Made by a program: the position numbers and the translations under genes | In this document: piece after piece, positions 42,310 through 51,066 of the stretch | Numbering within the stretch: position 1 is the first letter of the stretch | How the letters are laid out: every line of letters starts with the position of its first letter | The notes under the pieces: generated by a model | Told to the model about the DNA's origin: nothing | The model's database searches: none | The model's input: only the letters and a program-made list of their open reading frames with translations | From: Planctomycetes bacterium B3_Pla | GTDB taxonomy: Bacteria; Planctomycetota; Phycisphaerae; Sedimentisphaerales; Anaerobacaceae | Direction: 5' to 3' | DNA: 64,000 nt | NCBI GenBank assembly: GCA_005223045.1 | Contig: NJBM01000006.1 | Location: forward strand, 243,498-307,497

Positions 42310-44358
42310 ATGGAATTCAGTTTTCTGGACATCGCCGTATTTCTCGGCTTCATCATCGCGGTAATCACTATCGGGCTGTGGAAGAGCCGACACGAGAAAA
42401 CCAGCGAAGATTACTTCCTGGCCGGCCGGGGCCTCAAATGGTGGTTGATCGGATTCTCGCTGATCGCCGCCAATATCTCCTCGGAGCAACTTGTGGGCAT
42501 GAGCGGCAACGCCGCAAGTCACGTGGGCCTGGCTATCGCCAGCTATGAGTGGATGGCCGCTATCACGCTGGTCGTCGTGGCGTTCGCATTCCTGCCCTAC
42601 TTCCTGCGGGCGGGAATATACACGATGCCAGAGTTTCTCGAAGTGCGATACAATGCGACGGCTCGCACGATCATGGCCGTTGCCACGTTGTTCATCTATA
42701 TGCTGCTGTTGGGCTCGGTGACATATTCCGGGGCCCTGACGGTCAACACGATGGCCGGCAAGATGGGCTACGATGTGTCCATCGCAAGCGCCGCGTTGGT
42801 GATAGGCTTGATCGCGATGATATACGTCACCGCCGGCGGGCTCAAGGCCTGTGCCTGGGCCGATCTGATCCAGGGAAGCGCCCTGATCCTCGGCGGAGCG
42901 GTGGTGATGATCTACGCGTTCAAGAAGCTCGGCGCCACCACCGATGAGGTGGCTTTTGTGGAGAACGTCAAGACCGGTGCGGTCGGGTTGAAAACCTTCG
43001 CGCAGGACACCGGAGCGATCGACCGCTTCTGGCAGCTCAACAAGGTGCGGATGAACATGTTCCTTCCCAGAGACGACAAGGTTCTCCCATGCACTGCCCT
43101 CCTTCTTGGTCTGTGGATACCGAATTTTTACTACTGGGGTCTCAATCAGTACATCACGCAGCGAACGCTGGCGTCCGAGTCGCTGGCCGAGGGACAAAAG
43201 GGAATCGTGTTCTCGGCATTCATGAAGCTTCTGATTCCATTTGTCGTTGTCATTCCCGGAATCATCGCGTTCAATCTCTTCTCGAAGGACATGCAGGATC
43301 AAGCCGTCGGCGACAACGCTCCGGTCATCGCCAAATACATGATGGCCAACGAAGACACTAAACTGGTCGAGGTTGTTCAGGCCCCAAGCGAAGAGACTGT
43401 CACGAATTGGCCGAAAGGCAGATTCATGATCGCGGTATATCCGGACGGCGATGCCCTCAAGGCTGTCAAGGCGAAGAATCCCTTCGTACTTCCATTAACT
43501 CAGGCCAAGCTCGACGGGCTGGCCCTTGAGCCCTATACCGTGTTCGAATCGGACGACAAGTCGTGGAAGGCGGCGTTCCCGGAACTGGCGGTGGAATTGG
43601 AGTTGTACAATCAGTCAGTCACAAATGCGGCCAAGGCCGCGGACGCCAGTGTCACGAGTGAGAAATTCATCGCCTACAAATACGACACCGCTCTCGGGCA
43701 GTTGCTCAGCAGCGTTTTGCCTCAGAGGACGGGATTGGTCGGCTTTGTTCTGGCCGCGTTACTGGGGGCAATTGTCAGCTCGCTGGCTGCGATGCTTAAC
43801 GCCGCGTCCACAATTTTCACGATGGATGTCTTCAAGAAATACATCAATCCACAGGCTGGACAGAAGGCCACAGTGCTGCTCGGGCGAATATGCGTTGTCG
43901 TATTCTCAGTCATAGCGGTAATGCTGGCGCCGAAGTTGGGCGATCCTAAGATCAGCAACAGCATCTTCACTATCATCCAGGAAAGCCAGGGTCTGATATC
44001 TCCCGGTATCCTTGCGGTGTTCGTATTCGGCCTGATCGTGCGCAAGGCGCCGCCGATTGCGGGCGTAGTCGGGCTATTGACAAATATTGTCACTTACGGC
44101 GGAATGTATCTTGCCGGCAAGTACAAGATTGGCCCGGAGATTCAGTTCCTCAACCGGATGGCGATCTGCTTCGCGCTTTGTCTGGCCGTAATGGCTATCA
44201 TCACCAAGCTCAAACCTCTGGCTCAACCCGTTGAGTTCAAGCAGAAGACGGATCTGAATCTCCGCTCGTCCGGTGGGGCCAAGCTGGCAGGCATTGTGGT
44301 CGTCATTATAACGCTCGTTTTGTACTTCCTGTTCAGCCCGATCGGCTTGGCGAAATAG
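42310..44358 (+). CDS. Sodium:solute symporter family (SGLT-like) sugar transporter
   Basis: A 682-residue transporter with about fifteen membrane spans, the SSS-fold core (SEDYFLAGRGLKWWLIGFSLIAANISSEQL, LEVRYNATARTIMAV, YVTAGGLKACAWADLIQGSAL). An outer loop of about 120 residues (roughly 345-465, VQAPSEETVTNWPKGRF to SVTSEKFIAYK) is inserted before LSSVLPQRTGLVGF, longer than in typical SglT/PutP relatives. The galactokinase-like gene 15 bases downstream suggests the substrate is a hexose or galactose-like sugar. Confidence 0.88.
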   Translation: MEFSFLDIAVFLGFIIAVITIGLWKSRHEKTSEDYFLAGRGLKWWLIGFSLIAANISSEQLVGMSGNAASHVGLAIASYEWMAAITLVVVAFAFLPYFLRAGIYTMPEFLEVRYNATARTIMAVATLFIYMLLLGSVTYSGALTVNTMAGKMGYDVSIASAALVIGLIAMIYVTAGGLKACAWADLIQGSALILGGAVVMIYAFKKLGATTDEVAFVENVKTGAVGLKTFAQDTGAIDRFWQLNKVRMNMFLPRDDKVLPCTALLLGLWIPNFYYWGLNQYITQRTLASESLAEGQKGIVFSAFMKLLIPFVVVIPGIIAFNLFSKDMQDQAVGDNAPVIAKYMMANEDTKLVEVVQAPSEETVTNWPKGRFMIAVYPDGDALKAVKAKNPFVLPLTQAKLDGLALEPYTVFESDDKSWKAAFPELAVELELYNQSVTNAAKAADASVTSEKFIAYKYDTALGQLLSSVLPQRTGLVGFVLAALLGAIVSSLAAMLNAASTIFTMDVFKKYINPQAGQKATVLLGRICVVVFSVIAVMLAPKLGDPKISNSIFTIIQESQGLISPGILAVFVFGLIVRKAPPIAGVVGLLTNIVTYGGMYLAGKYKIGPEIQFLNRMAICFALCLAVMAIITKLKPLAQPVEFKQKTDLNLRSSGGAKLAGIVVVIITLVLYFLFSPIGLAK

Positions 44359-44373
44359 GAGAGGCTTATTAAT

Positions 44374-45618
44374 ATGGAACTGACGAAAGAAGGCCAGGCG
44401 GCTTTGGAAATCATTCTAAAGGCTGCAAGAGATAACGGCATAGATGTCAAAGGCGGCAAAGTGAGGAGGACGTCCTCACGTTTCTGTCTGGGCGTCGAGC
44501 ATGGTGACTACAACGGCACGGAACTGTTCGGCGTCGGGACCGACAGATTCATCTGGCTGGCCTACAAGCCCAACAACACGGGCAAGATCAGGCTCTTTAG
44601 CGGCAATTTCCCTGATGATGGAGTCATCGGATTTGAATCGGGAAATGTTCCCGAACCGAGGTCGCCTGCGATGGCCCACACGTGGGGACGCTTTCCGTGC
44701 GGCATTGATTATATCTTAGGCCGAGAAGGCTACAAGCTCTCGAAAGGCATTGACGGCGTCCTGTACGGCAACATCCCCGGCGGCGGAATGAGCCGGTCGG
44801 CGTCGCTCTGCAACAATTTGATTCTGTCGCTCTTCGATGCAAACGGCATCGAGGTTACCGACAAGAACACAATAGTCGATTTGGCCCAGGCGGTCGAGAA
44901 CGACTATATCGGCTCGCCCTGTGGAAAGCTCGACCAGACCATGGTTCTGTTTGCCCGCGAGGGGATGGCAACACACTACAATCCCAAGGACCGCTCGATT
45001 AACTATGTGCCGATTGGAGCCGGGGCGCTCGATTTTCGGATTATGGTGCTCGATACAGGGACGGACCGACCCGGGCTGGAAAAATCAACCTACAAGATCA
45101 GGCGAGATGAGTGCGAAGAGCTTGTGTCGGTATTGCAAAAGGCCGGCTACGACTTATCATGCCTTGCCGATGTTAAGGACAACGCAATCTATGAGAAAAT
45201 CATGGGCCAGTTCGGCTCAGATTACCCGGATCTGTGCGACCGGCTGAAGTACATTTTCAGCGCCCGGAAGCGGTTCTATAAAATGCTCGAAGCCTGCAAA
45301 GCCGGCGACATTGAGACTGTCGGGCGGATATTTAGGGCCGACGGTATCGGGCTGCGAGACGATTACAAAATATCGGGGCCGGAACTGGAGACGATGTGCG
45401 ATATCGTTCGGACGGTGCCGGGAGTATTGGGAGAGCGAATGTTGGGTGGCGGTGACAAGGGGGCGTCCGGCGCTCTGGTTCGCGCCGAATCGGTTGAGGC
45501 GGTGAAGGACGCCGTCGATACGGCCTATCCGCGAAGCTGCCCAGACTTTGCCGACAAATGCGCCGTTCACGTTTGCAAGGTTGTTGACGGCGTCAGGCTC
45601 TATGAAGACCTGCTATGA
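44374..45618 (+). CDS. Galactokinase-like GHMP sugar kinase
   Basis: A 414-residue GHMP kinase. Motif 1 reads SRFCLGVEHGDYNGTELFG (galactokinase: xxxxLIGEHxDYxxG), motif 2 GNIPGGGMSRSASLCNN (canonical PxGxGLSSSA), and motif 3 GGGDKGASGALV (canonical GxGFGG). The substitutions in motifs 1 and 3 set it off from canonical GalK, so the substrate could be another sugar. The gene follows a sodium:sugar symporter by 15 bases, indicating uptake coupled to phosphorylation. No galT or galE is in the window. Confidence 0.82.
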   Translation: MELTKEGQAALEIILKAARDNGIDVKGGKVRRTSSRFCLGVEHGDYNGTELFGVGTDRFIWLAYKPNNTGKIRLFSGNFPDDGVIGFESGNVPEPRSPAMAHTWGRFPCGIDYILGREGYKLSKGIDGVLYGNIPGGGMSRSASLCNNLILSLFDANGIEVTDKNTIVDLAQAVENDYIGSPCGKLDQTMVLFAREGMATHYNPKDRSINYVPIGAGALDFRIMVLDTGTDRPGLEKSTYKIRRDECEELVSVLQKAGYDLSCLADVKDNAIYEKIMGQFGSDYPDLCDRLKYIFSARKRFYKMLEACKAGDIETVGRIFRADGIGLRDDYKISGPELETMCDIVRTVPGVLGERMLGGGDKGASGALVRAESVEAVKDAVDTAYPRSCPDFADKCAVHVCKVVDGVRLYEDLL

Positions 45619-45636
45619 TGGGGATTTTAGCTGATT

Positions 45637-46563
45637 ATGTCAGATAAGGGCGAGTTCACAGCGATTGTATCTTCGAACAGAAAGATTCGGCAGCCGTTCC
45701 ATCGGCTCCGGCTGGAATTTGCACAGGAAGGTGCAAAGGCTTTTGCCAATTTCAAGCCGGGGCAATTCGCCCAGTTGGATCTGTCCAATGCCGCCCTGCC
45801 GTCGCCGGAGAACATACCGCAAGAGTTGTGCGACGCGGCGGGCCGACAGATACTGCTCCGCAGACCTTTCAGCTTTGCCAAGGTAAACGCCGACGGGGAC
45901 AGGACCTTCGCCGAGCTTCTTTATTGTGTTGTCGGACCGGCCACTCTGCGAATGACAACTCTGTCGTCGGGCGATTCGATCAGCGTCATCGGGCCTTTGG
46001 GCAACGGCTATCATGTCCCGGCCGGTAAGAAGAAAGTACTTCTGGTAGGCGGAGGCATGGGGACGGCACCATTACAGCATTTGGCACAGGCGCTAACCGA
46101 CAGAGACGACGGAATCGCAATTATTGCATTCGCTGGCGCCAAAACAGTTGACGGACTGCCCTTCGAGGGCCAATTGGACGAGATTTCACAACAATTGGGA
46201 TTCTCGTTGCCTGAGTTTGCCACCTACGGCATAGAATCGCTTGTCGCAACCGACGACGGCTCGGCGGGATATCACGGACTTGTCACCGATTGCCTGCTGC
46301 ATTGGCTTGAGAATTCCCGCCTGCGCGCCGAGGACCTGATCATCTGTGCGTGCGGCCCCGAAGCCATGTTAGCGAGAGTGGCCCAGATCGCCGGGCAAAA
46401 GAACATCGATTGCCAGGTCAGTCTGGAGCGGAGAATGGCCTGCGGGATCGGCCTGTGCCAGAGTTGTGCAGTGGAATGCAAAGTACCTGATTCAAGCGAG
46501 ACTGCGTACAAGATGTGCTGCGAGCACGGCCCTGTATTCGACGGCAGAGAGGTAGTTTTCTAA
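45637..46563 (+). CDS. pyrK: Dihydroorotate dehydrogenase electron-transfer subunit (PyrK-type)
   Basis: A 308-residue FAD/NAD- and [2Fe-2S]-binding protein. FKPGQFAQLDLS and LRRPFSFAKV are the FAD site, VGGGMGTAPLQHLAQAL the NAD site, and CGIGLCQSCAVEC with a later MCCEHG the iron-sulfur cluster. Full length for PyrK; with PyrD it passes electrons from dihydroorotate to NAD+. pyrD is not here; the gene follows a sugar kinase, with which it may only share a transcript. Confidence 0.9.
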   Translation: MSDKGEFTAIVSSNRKIRQPFHRLRLEFAQEGAKAFANFKPGQFAQLDLSNAALPSPENIPQELCDAAGRQILLRRPFSFAKVNADGDRTFAELLYCVVGPATLRMTTLSSGDSISVIGPLGNGYHVPAGKKKVLLVGGGMGTAPLQHLAQALTDRDDGIAIIAFAGAKTVDGLPFEGQLDEISQQLGFSLPEFATYGIESLVATDDGSAGYHGLVTDCLLHWLENSRLRAEDLIICACGPEAMLARVAQIAGQKNIDCQVSLERRMACGIGLCQSCAVECKVPDSSETAYKMCCEHGPVFDGREVVF

Positions 46564-46589
46564 TCACGCTTCTGTGCCAAGGCTCCCTC

Positions 46590-47072
46590 TCACCGTCTTC
46601 TTAGCTCCTTTATAGCTTCGAGTTGCAAGATAGCTTCCTTATCCCGGGGACGGTTCATTGCTCTTTTCGTTTTGACCAGAGCATTCAGACTCAGCACGTG
46701 CATCTTCGTCCCTTCAACTTCAATAACCTCGCTTTCCTGTTTGGCTTGACTATAATCGCCCAGGCCGTCAAGGAAGCTCAGGCAGTCCAACTGCCCTTCT
46801 TCCGTATCCAGATACAGATTCTTCAATTGGGCGCACCCTTCTTCTGTCAGCTCCAGCTTCTTTCGTTGAGGGGTCATTCGGTGTACGGGATTTAAATCCG
46901 AGACGGCCCTTTGCAGTGCGAGAAGATTAGAAGGGGAAAAATCACAGCAGATGTCGATGTCCTGCGTCACATAGATACATCCATGTGCGATTCCTGCAAA
47001 GCCCCCGACAATTACGAAGTTCACCCCATTGTTCACCAGCCTCTCAAGCAGGTTGACAAAATCATTGCTCAC
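46590..47072 (-). CDS. MNT-type nucleotidyltransferase-like protein (second cassette)
   Basis: A 160-residue protein: VNFVIVGGFAGIAHGCIYVTQDIDICCDFS holds the GG...DID metal motif of minimal nucleotidyltransferases. The C-terminus (LNALVKTKRAMNRPRDKEAILQLEAIKEL) is typical of the AbiEii/DUF6036-like group. It overlaps a 65-residue partner by ATGA. A similar cassette at 38530-39329 has the reverse gene order. Confidence 0.75.
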   Translation of the reverse strand: MSNDFVNLLERLVNNGVNFVIVGGFAGIAHGCIYVTQDIDICCDFSPSNLLALQRAVSDLNPVHRMTPQRKKLELTEEGCAQLKNLYLDTEEGQLDCLSFLDGLGDYSQAKQESEVIEVEGTKMHVLSLNALVKTKRAMNRPRDKEAILQLEAIKELRRR

Positions 47073-47266
47073 AGTCTTTTTGCTTTCCGGAGTTTCTCTG
47101 CGGTATTAAGTGCGATTTGATGTCTTCTTATGCGCTCGGTGCAACTTCTGTTGATATTGTCAATCAGCATCGAAACGTCTATCCCGTAGTCGATTGCCGC
47201 CTGGATCTCTGCTGCTTGTAGGCACGTGTTGTTCGTCGTCCTGTTCTTCTCAGATTTTGCTGCCAT
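47069..47266 (-). CDS. Small partner protein of the nucleotidyltransferase
   Basis: A 65-residue helical protein (AEIQAAIDYGIDVSMLIDNI, ERIRRHQIALNTAEKLRKAKRL) just upstream of, and overlapping, the nucleotidyltransferase by ATGA. Reminiscent of small helical antitoxin-type partners; family not recognised. Confidence 0.65.
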   Translation of the reverse strand: MAAKSEKNRTTNNTCLQAAEIQAAIDYGIDVSMLIDNINRSCTERIRRHQIALNTAEKLRKAKRL

Positions 47267-47383
47267 GTATCAAATTATAAGCATCCTTCTTTACGGCTTC
47301 AACATCAAAGCCCTCCTGTCCTCAGTTTTGCCGAGATTTTCCCTTGCCTTTAGGATTGATGAACGCACTTACGGAAATACTAA

Positions 47384-50300
47384 TTAAGCTACGGCAGCAG
47401 GCTCTTCGTCGTATTCGCCGAAGCGGACGCTTATCTTCTTGCTGACGCCGCGTATCTGCATCGTTATCCCGAACAGCACGTCGGCGATGCTCATCGTGCG
47501 CTTGGCGTGAGTGATGACAACGAATTGCGAATCTTTCTGAAACTCGCGCAGCAGCACATTGAAGCGCTCGTTATTTGCCTCATCCAGAGCGGCGTCAACC
47601 TCATCAAGGAAGCAGAACGGGGACGGTTTGGCCTTGAAAACTGAGAATAGCAACGCCAGTGCCGTCATCGATTTTTCACCGCCGCTCAGCAGCGATATGC
47701 TTCTTGTCTCTTTGCCGGGCGGTCGGGCTATTACCTCTATGCCGGCGTCGAGAATGTCCTCGGCGTCCTCGAGTATGATGTCCGCCTTGCCTCCGCCGAA
47801 CAGCTTGCGGAATATTTCCTGGAAATGACCGCGTATCTCCTCGAACGTCTGCTGGAATCTCTCTCTGCTCTTCTTGTTGAGACGGTTTATCAACTGCTGC
47901 AATTGGCCCCTGCTGCTGTTGAGATCCTGGACTTGGGTGCTCAGGAAGTTGTGCCGATCCTCCAGGGCCTCCTGCTCGTCGATTGCATCCACGTTTACGT
48001 TGCCGAGCCGTTCAATCTTGCCTTTAAGCCCGGCTATCTCCTGCCTTATCGCGTCCCAGTCAACATCCTGGTCCGTGTAGTCCTTATAGGCTTCGGCCAG
48101 ATCGATCTGCAAATCTTCTTTTACTCTTTCAACCAGGTCCTGCCGCCTCACCTCTAACTGACTCAATTCTATCTTAAGCTCATTGATCTTTTGCTCAGTC
48201 TCGCTTTTCTCTGTGCGTTTGAGCCGAATAAGCTCTTCCGTTTGTTTTCTTTCTTCGGACAATCTCTTCACTTCTTTTTGCAGCAACCGGTTGTCTTCCT
48301 GGTTCTTCTCTTTTTCAACATACAGTTCCGAGACTCTCGCTTCACAGTTGAGGATGTCTCTTTGAGCTTCTGCCAACTGCCCGGTGCAGCTTTCTGTTTC
48401 CTCCCGGGCGGTCGCGGCTGCCGTGCGATTCTCCTGCATCTGGCTTTGCAGGCTTACAATCGCCTGTTTCAGCGCTTTGCTTTGCTCGGCAATCTGACCG
48501 AGAGCGATCTTCAAATCGGTCAGTCTGTCTGCGGATGTCTGCTGCTGTTGTTTTTGCTCGGCATATTGTGCTTCAAGCTGTTCTATGTGCGCATTTCGCT
48601 GGTTGTTCACAACCTCCAGCTCGTGCAATTTCTGCTTCGAATCATATTCTTTCTGCACGGACTGGGCTATCTGCTCGGCCAGCAGATCAATCTCACTGGC
48701 TATCAGCGGTTCTTCCTCTTTGAGCCTCTTGATGTTCTGCTCTATCACGCTGAGCTTAGAGCTTATCTGCATCTTCTCGGTATTTGCTTCGTAGATCGCC
48801 GTCCTGAGTTCCTTGCACAGCTTATCAAGGTGAATCTTCGTCTGATCGTTCTTCTCGATCCGGCTCTTAAGCGCCTCTATTTCCGAGCTGATATTGGCGA
48901 TGGCTTCCTGTAGTTGGCGCAGTCTGCTCTTGCGCGAGATCAGGCCGGTTGCTTTGCCCAGAGGCCCGAGCTTTATCATGCCGTCGGTGTCCACAAATTC
49001 GCCCTTGAGAGTAACACACTTGCATCCGCTTGCTGCCCTTTGGGCCAGCTCGGCCGCCTCTTTCACAGACCCGACGACCAGCGTTTTGCCTAATAACTTC
49101 CAGGCTAATGACGCGTATTTGCTCTCGAACTTCACAAACTCAACAAGCCTGCCTTTGACAGAAGGAAGCTTCGACAAGTCGTTCTTGTCCACGAACGGCT
49201 CGATTTTATCAAGGCATATAAAATTGACTCTGCCGTCAAGCTCGGCGATTTGCCCGGCATCAGCCAGCATTCTGGCCGTGCTATTGGTCACCAGCGCGTC
49301 GGTCTGGCCCTCGAGGACGGCTTCAACAGCGTTTGCGTATTCAACGTCGGCCTCGATGATATCAGCCAGCAAACCCTCGACATAATCGAACCTGCTGTTT
49401 TCAAACGACCGGTTTTGCAGTATGCTCTTGACGCCCGGCTTGAGCCCCTCGCACCGCTTTTCCATGTCCGTCAATATCGCCAGCTCGCTGTTGAGCGCAC
49501 TTGCCGCCTCCTTGCTGTGGACGAGTCGCTCGTTGTCGGCCGACAGTGACTCGTCAAGCTTCTCGAAATCCTTGCGCTTGGACTCCAGGCTGTCCTGCAA
49601 TTCGCCGAGCACTTTTTCAATGTCGCCTAAACGGGCGCTGTGCCGGGCCCTTTCGATCAGCAGCTCCTCCAGCTCGGCGCGGGCAATCTCCGCCCTGCCG
49701 GCAAGACGGTCTTTTTGGCTCGACAGGTTGTCTCGATAAACCGAAATGCTCTGGACCTCGTTATGAAGCTGCGCGGTCATTCTGACTATGTCGATGATCC
49801 CTGATTTTTCATCTTCCAGCTGGGCTTCAAGCGAAACACATTCGGCATTGACCTTTCGGATCGTTTCTTCTACCTGCTCGACGTGGCGAGTTTTTTCTTC
49901 GAGCATTGTTTCACAGCTCGCCGACTCGTTCTTGTATTGAACGGAACTGCCCTCAAAAACGCTCATTTGCTCGCGCAGTTTTTCGATTTTCTCGACCGCC
50001 GATTCCTTCCTTTGCTGCAATTCCGAGACTCTCGTTTGCAAAAATTCAACTCGCTGGAGCTTCTGCTCGATCTTACTCTGAACGGACACGAGGCTGTTGC
50101 CGGTGCTGCTGAGATTGTGCTCGGCCTCTATTATTTGCTCTCCCAGCCTGCTTACCAGGATGTCCTTTTTCACGACTTCCGCCGCGAGGATCTCGAACTG
50201 CTCGGTTACATTACCGAGAGCCTCCTGCTTGCGGTTTGTCTGCGTCCGGTTCTTCGCATATTCAACCAGCGAGTAGTTGACCTGTAAATCCTTGAGCCTT

Positions 50301-50971
50301 TGCGTATATTGCAGGTAATTCCTCGCCTTGCCGGCCTGCAGCTTTACACTTCGCAGCCTCTTGGCAACCTCGCCTAAAATGTCAGCAAGCCTGAGCAAGT
50401 TCTGCTCGGTTCGGTCCAGTTTGCGAAGCGCCTCTTTCTTGTGCGCCTTGTATTTGCTTATTCCGGCCGCTTCTTCAAATATGAACCTCCTGTCGGTCTT
50501 CGACGCACTTACCAGGTACTCAACCTGTCCCTGTTCAAGAATCGAATAGGCCTTGGCGCTTACTCCGGTATCCATGAACAGCTCTCTGATGTCCTTGAGC
50601 CGGCATATCTTGCCGTTTATCCGATACTCGCTCTCACCGCTCTTATAAATCTTTCGCGATATCGCCACTTCTTCGGCTTCGACAGGCAACAATCTCGCTC
50701 CGGCGCCGTCGGAGTTGGACATTACCAGGGTCACTTCAGCCGCTCCCAGAGGTTTTCTGCTGCTGCTGCCGCTAAATATCACGTCGGCCATGTGCCCGCT
50801 TCGCAGGCTCTTGACGCTTTGCTCTCCCAACACCCACTTGACCGCATCGACCACGTTGCTCTTGCCGCAGCCGTTGGGCCCTACGATAGCCGTTATCGGC
50901 GAATCGAAAACAAATTCCGTCTTGTCGGCAAAGCTTTTGAATCCATTCAGTATTACTTTCTCAAGTCTCAT
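47384..50971 (-). CDS. smc: Chromosome segregation protein SMC
   Basis: A 1195-residue SMC. The Walker A, IVGPNGCGKSNVVDAVKWVLGEQ, is at residues 30-52, coiled coils run from about 170 to 500 and 670 to 1010, with a hinge between (SVKSILQNRSFENSRFDYVEG and VDTDGMIKLGPLGKATG), and LLSGGEKSMTALALLFSVFKAK plus PSPFCFLDEVDAALDEAN complete the ATPase head. Full length; an AGGA lies upstream of ATG 50971. ScpA/ScpB are not in the window. Confidence 0.97.
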   Translation of the reverse strand: MRLEKVILNGFKSFADKTEFVFDSPITAIVGPNGCGKSNVVDAVKWVLGEQSVKSLRSGHMADVIFSGSSSRKPLGAAEVTLVMSNSDGAGARLLPVEAEEVAISRKIYKSGESEYRINGKICRLKDIRELFMDTGVSAKAYSILEQGQVEYLVSASKTDRRFIFEEAAGISKYKAHKKEALRKLDRTEQNLLRLADILGEVAKRLRSVKLQAGKARNYLQYTQRLKDLQVNYSLVEYAKNRTQTNRKQEALGNVTEQFEILAAEVVKKDILVSRLGEQIIEAEHNLSSTGNSLVSVQSKIEQKLQRVEFLQTRVSELQQRKESAVEKIEKLREQMSVFEGSSVQYKNESASCETMLEEKTRHVEQVEETIRKVNAECVSLEAQLEDEKSGIIDIVRMTAQLHNEVQSISVYRDNLSSQKDRLAGRAEIARAELEELLIERARHSARLGDIEKVLGELQDSLESKRKDFEKLDESLSADNERLVHSKEAASALNSELAILTDMEKRCEGLKPGVKSILQNRSFENSRFDYVEGLLADIIEADVEYANAVEAVLEGQTDALVTNSTARMLADAGQIAELDGRVNFICLDKIEPFVDKNDLSKLPSVKGRLVEFVKFESKYASLAWKLLGKTLVVGSVKEAAELAQRAASGCKCVTLKGEFVDTDGMIKLGPLGKATGLISRKSRLRQLQEAIANISSEIEALKSRIEKNDQTKIHLDKLCKELRTAIYEANTEKMQISSKLSVIEQNIKRLKEEEPLIASEIDLLAEQIAQSVQKEYDSKQKLHELEVVNNQRNAHIEQLEAQYAEQKQQQQTSADRLTDLKIALGQIAEQSKALKQAIVSLQSQMQENRTAAATAREETESCTGQLAEAQRDILNCEARVSELYVEKEKNQEDNRLLQKEVKRLSEERKQTEELIRLKRTEKSETEQKINELKIELSQLEVRRQDLVERVKEDLQIDLAEAYKDYTDQDVDWDAIRQEIAGLKGKIERLGNVNVDAIDEQEALEDRHNFLSTQVQDLNSSRGQLQQLINRLNKKSRERFQQTFEEIRGHFQEIFRKLFGGGKADIILEDAEDILDAGIEVIARPPGKETRSISLLSGGEKSMTALALLFSVFKAKPSPFCFLDEVDAALDEANNERFNVLLREFQKDSQFVVITHAKRTMSIADVLFGITMQIRGVSKKISVRFGEYDEEPAAVA

Positions 50972-51066
50972 CTATCGTCCTGCTGCTAACATTCGGTAAC
51001 TATTCTGCAAAGTCCAGGCAGTAATTTCACGCCAATTACGCAATATAGTTATCGGCCGAAGGTTTG

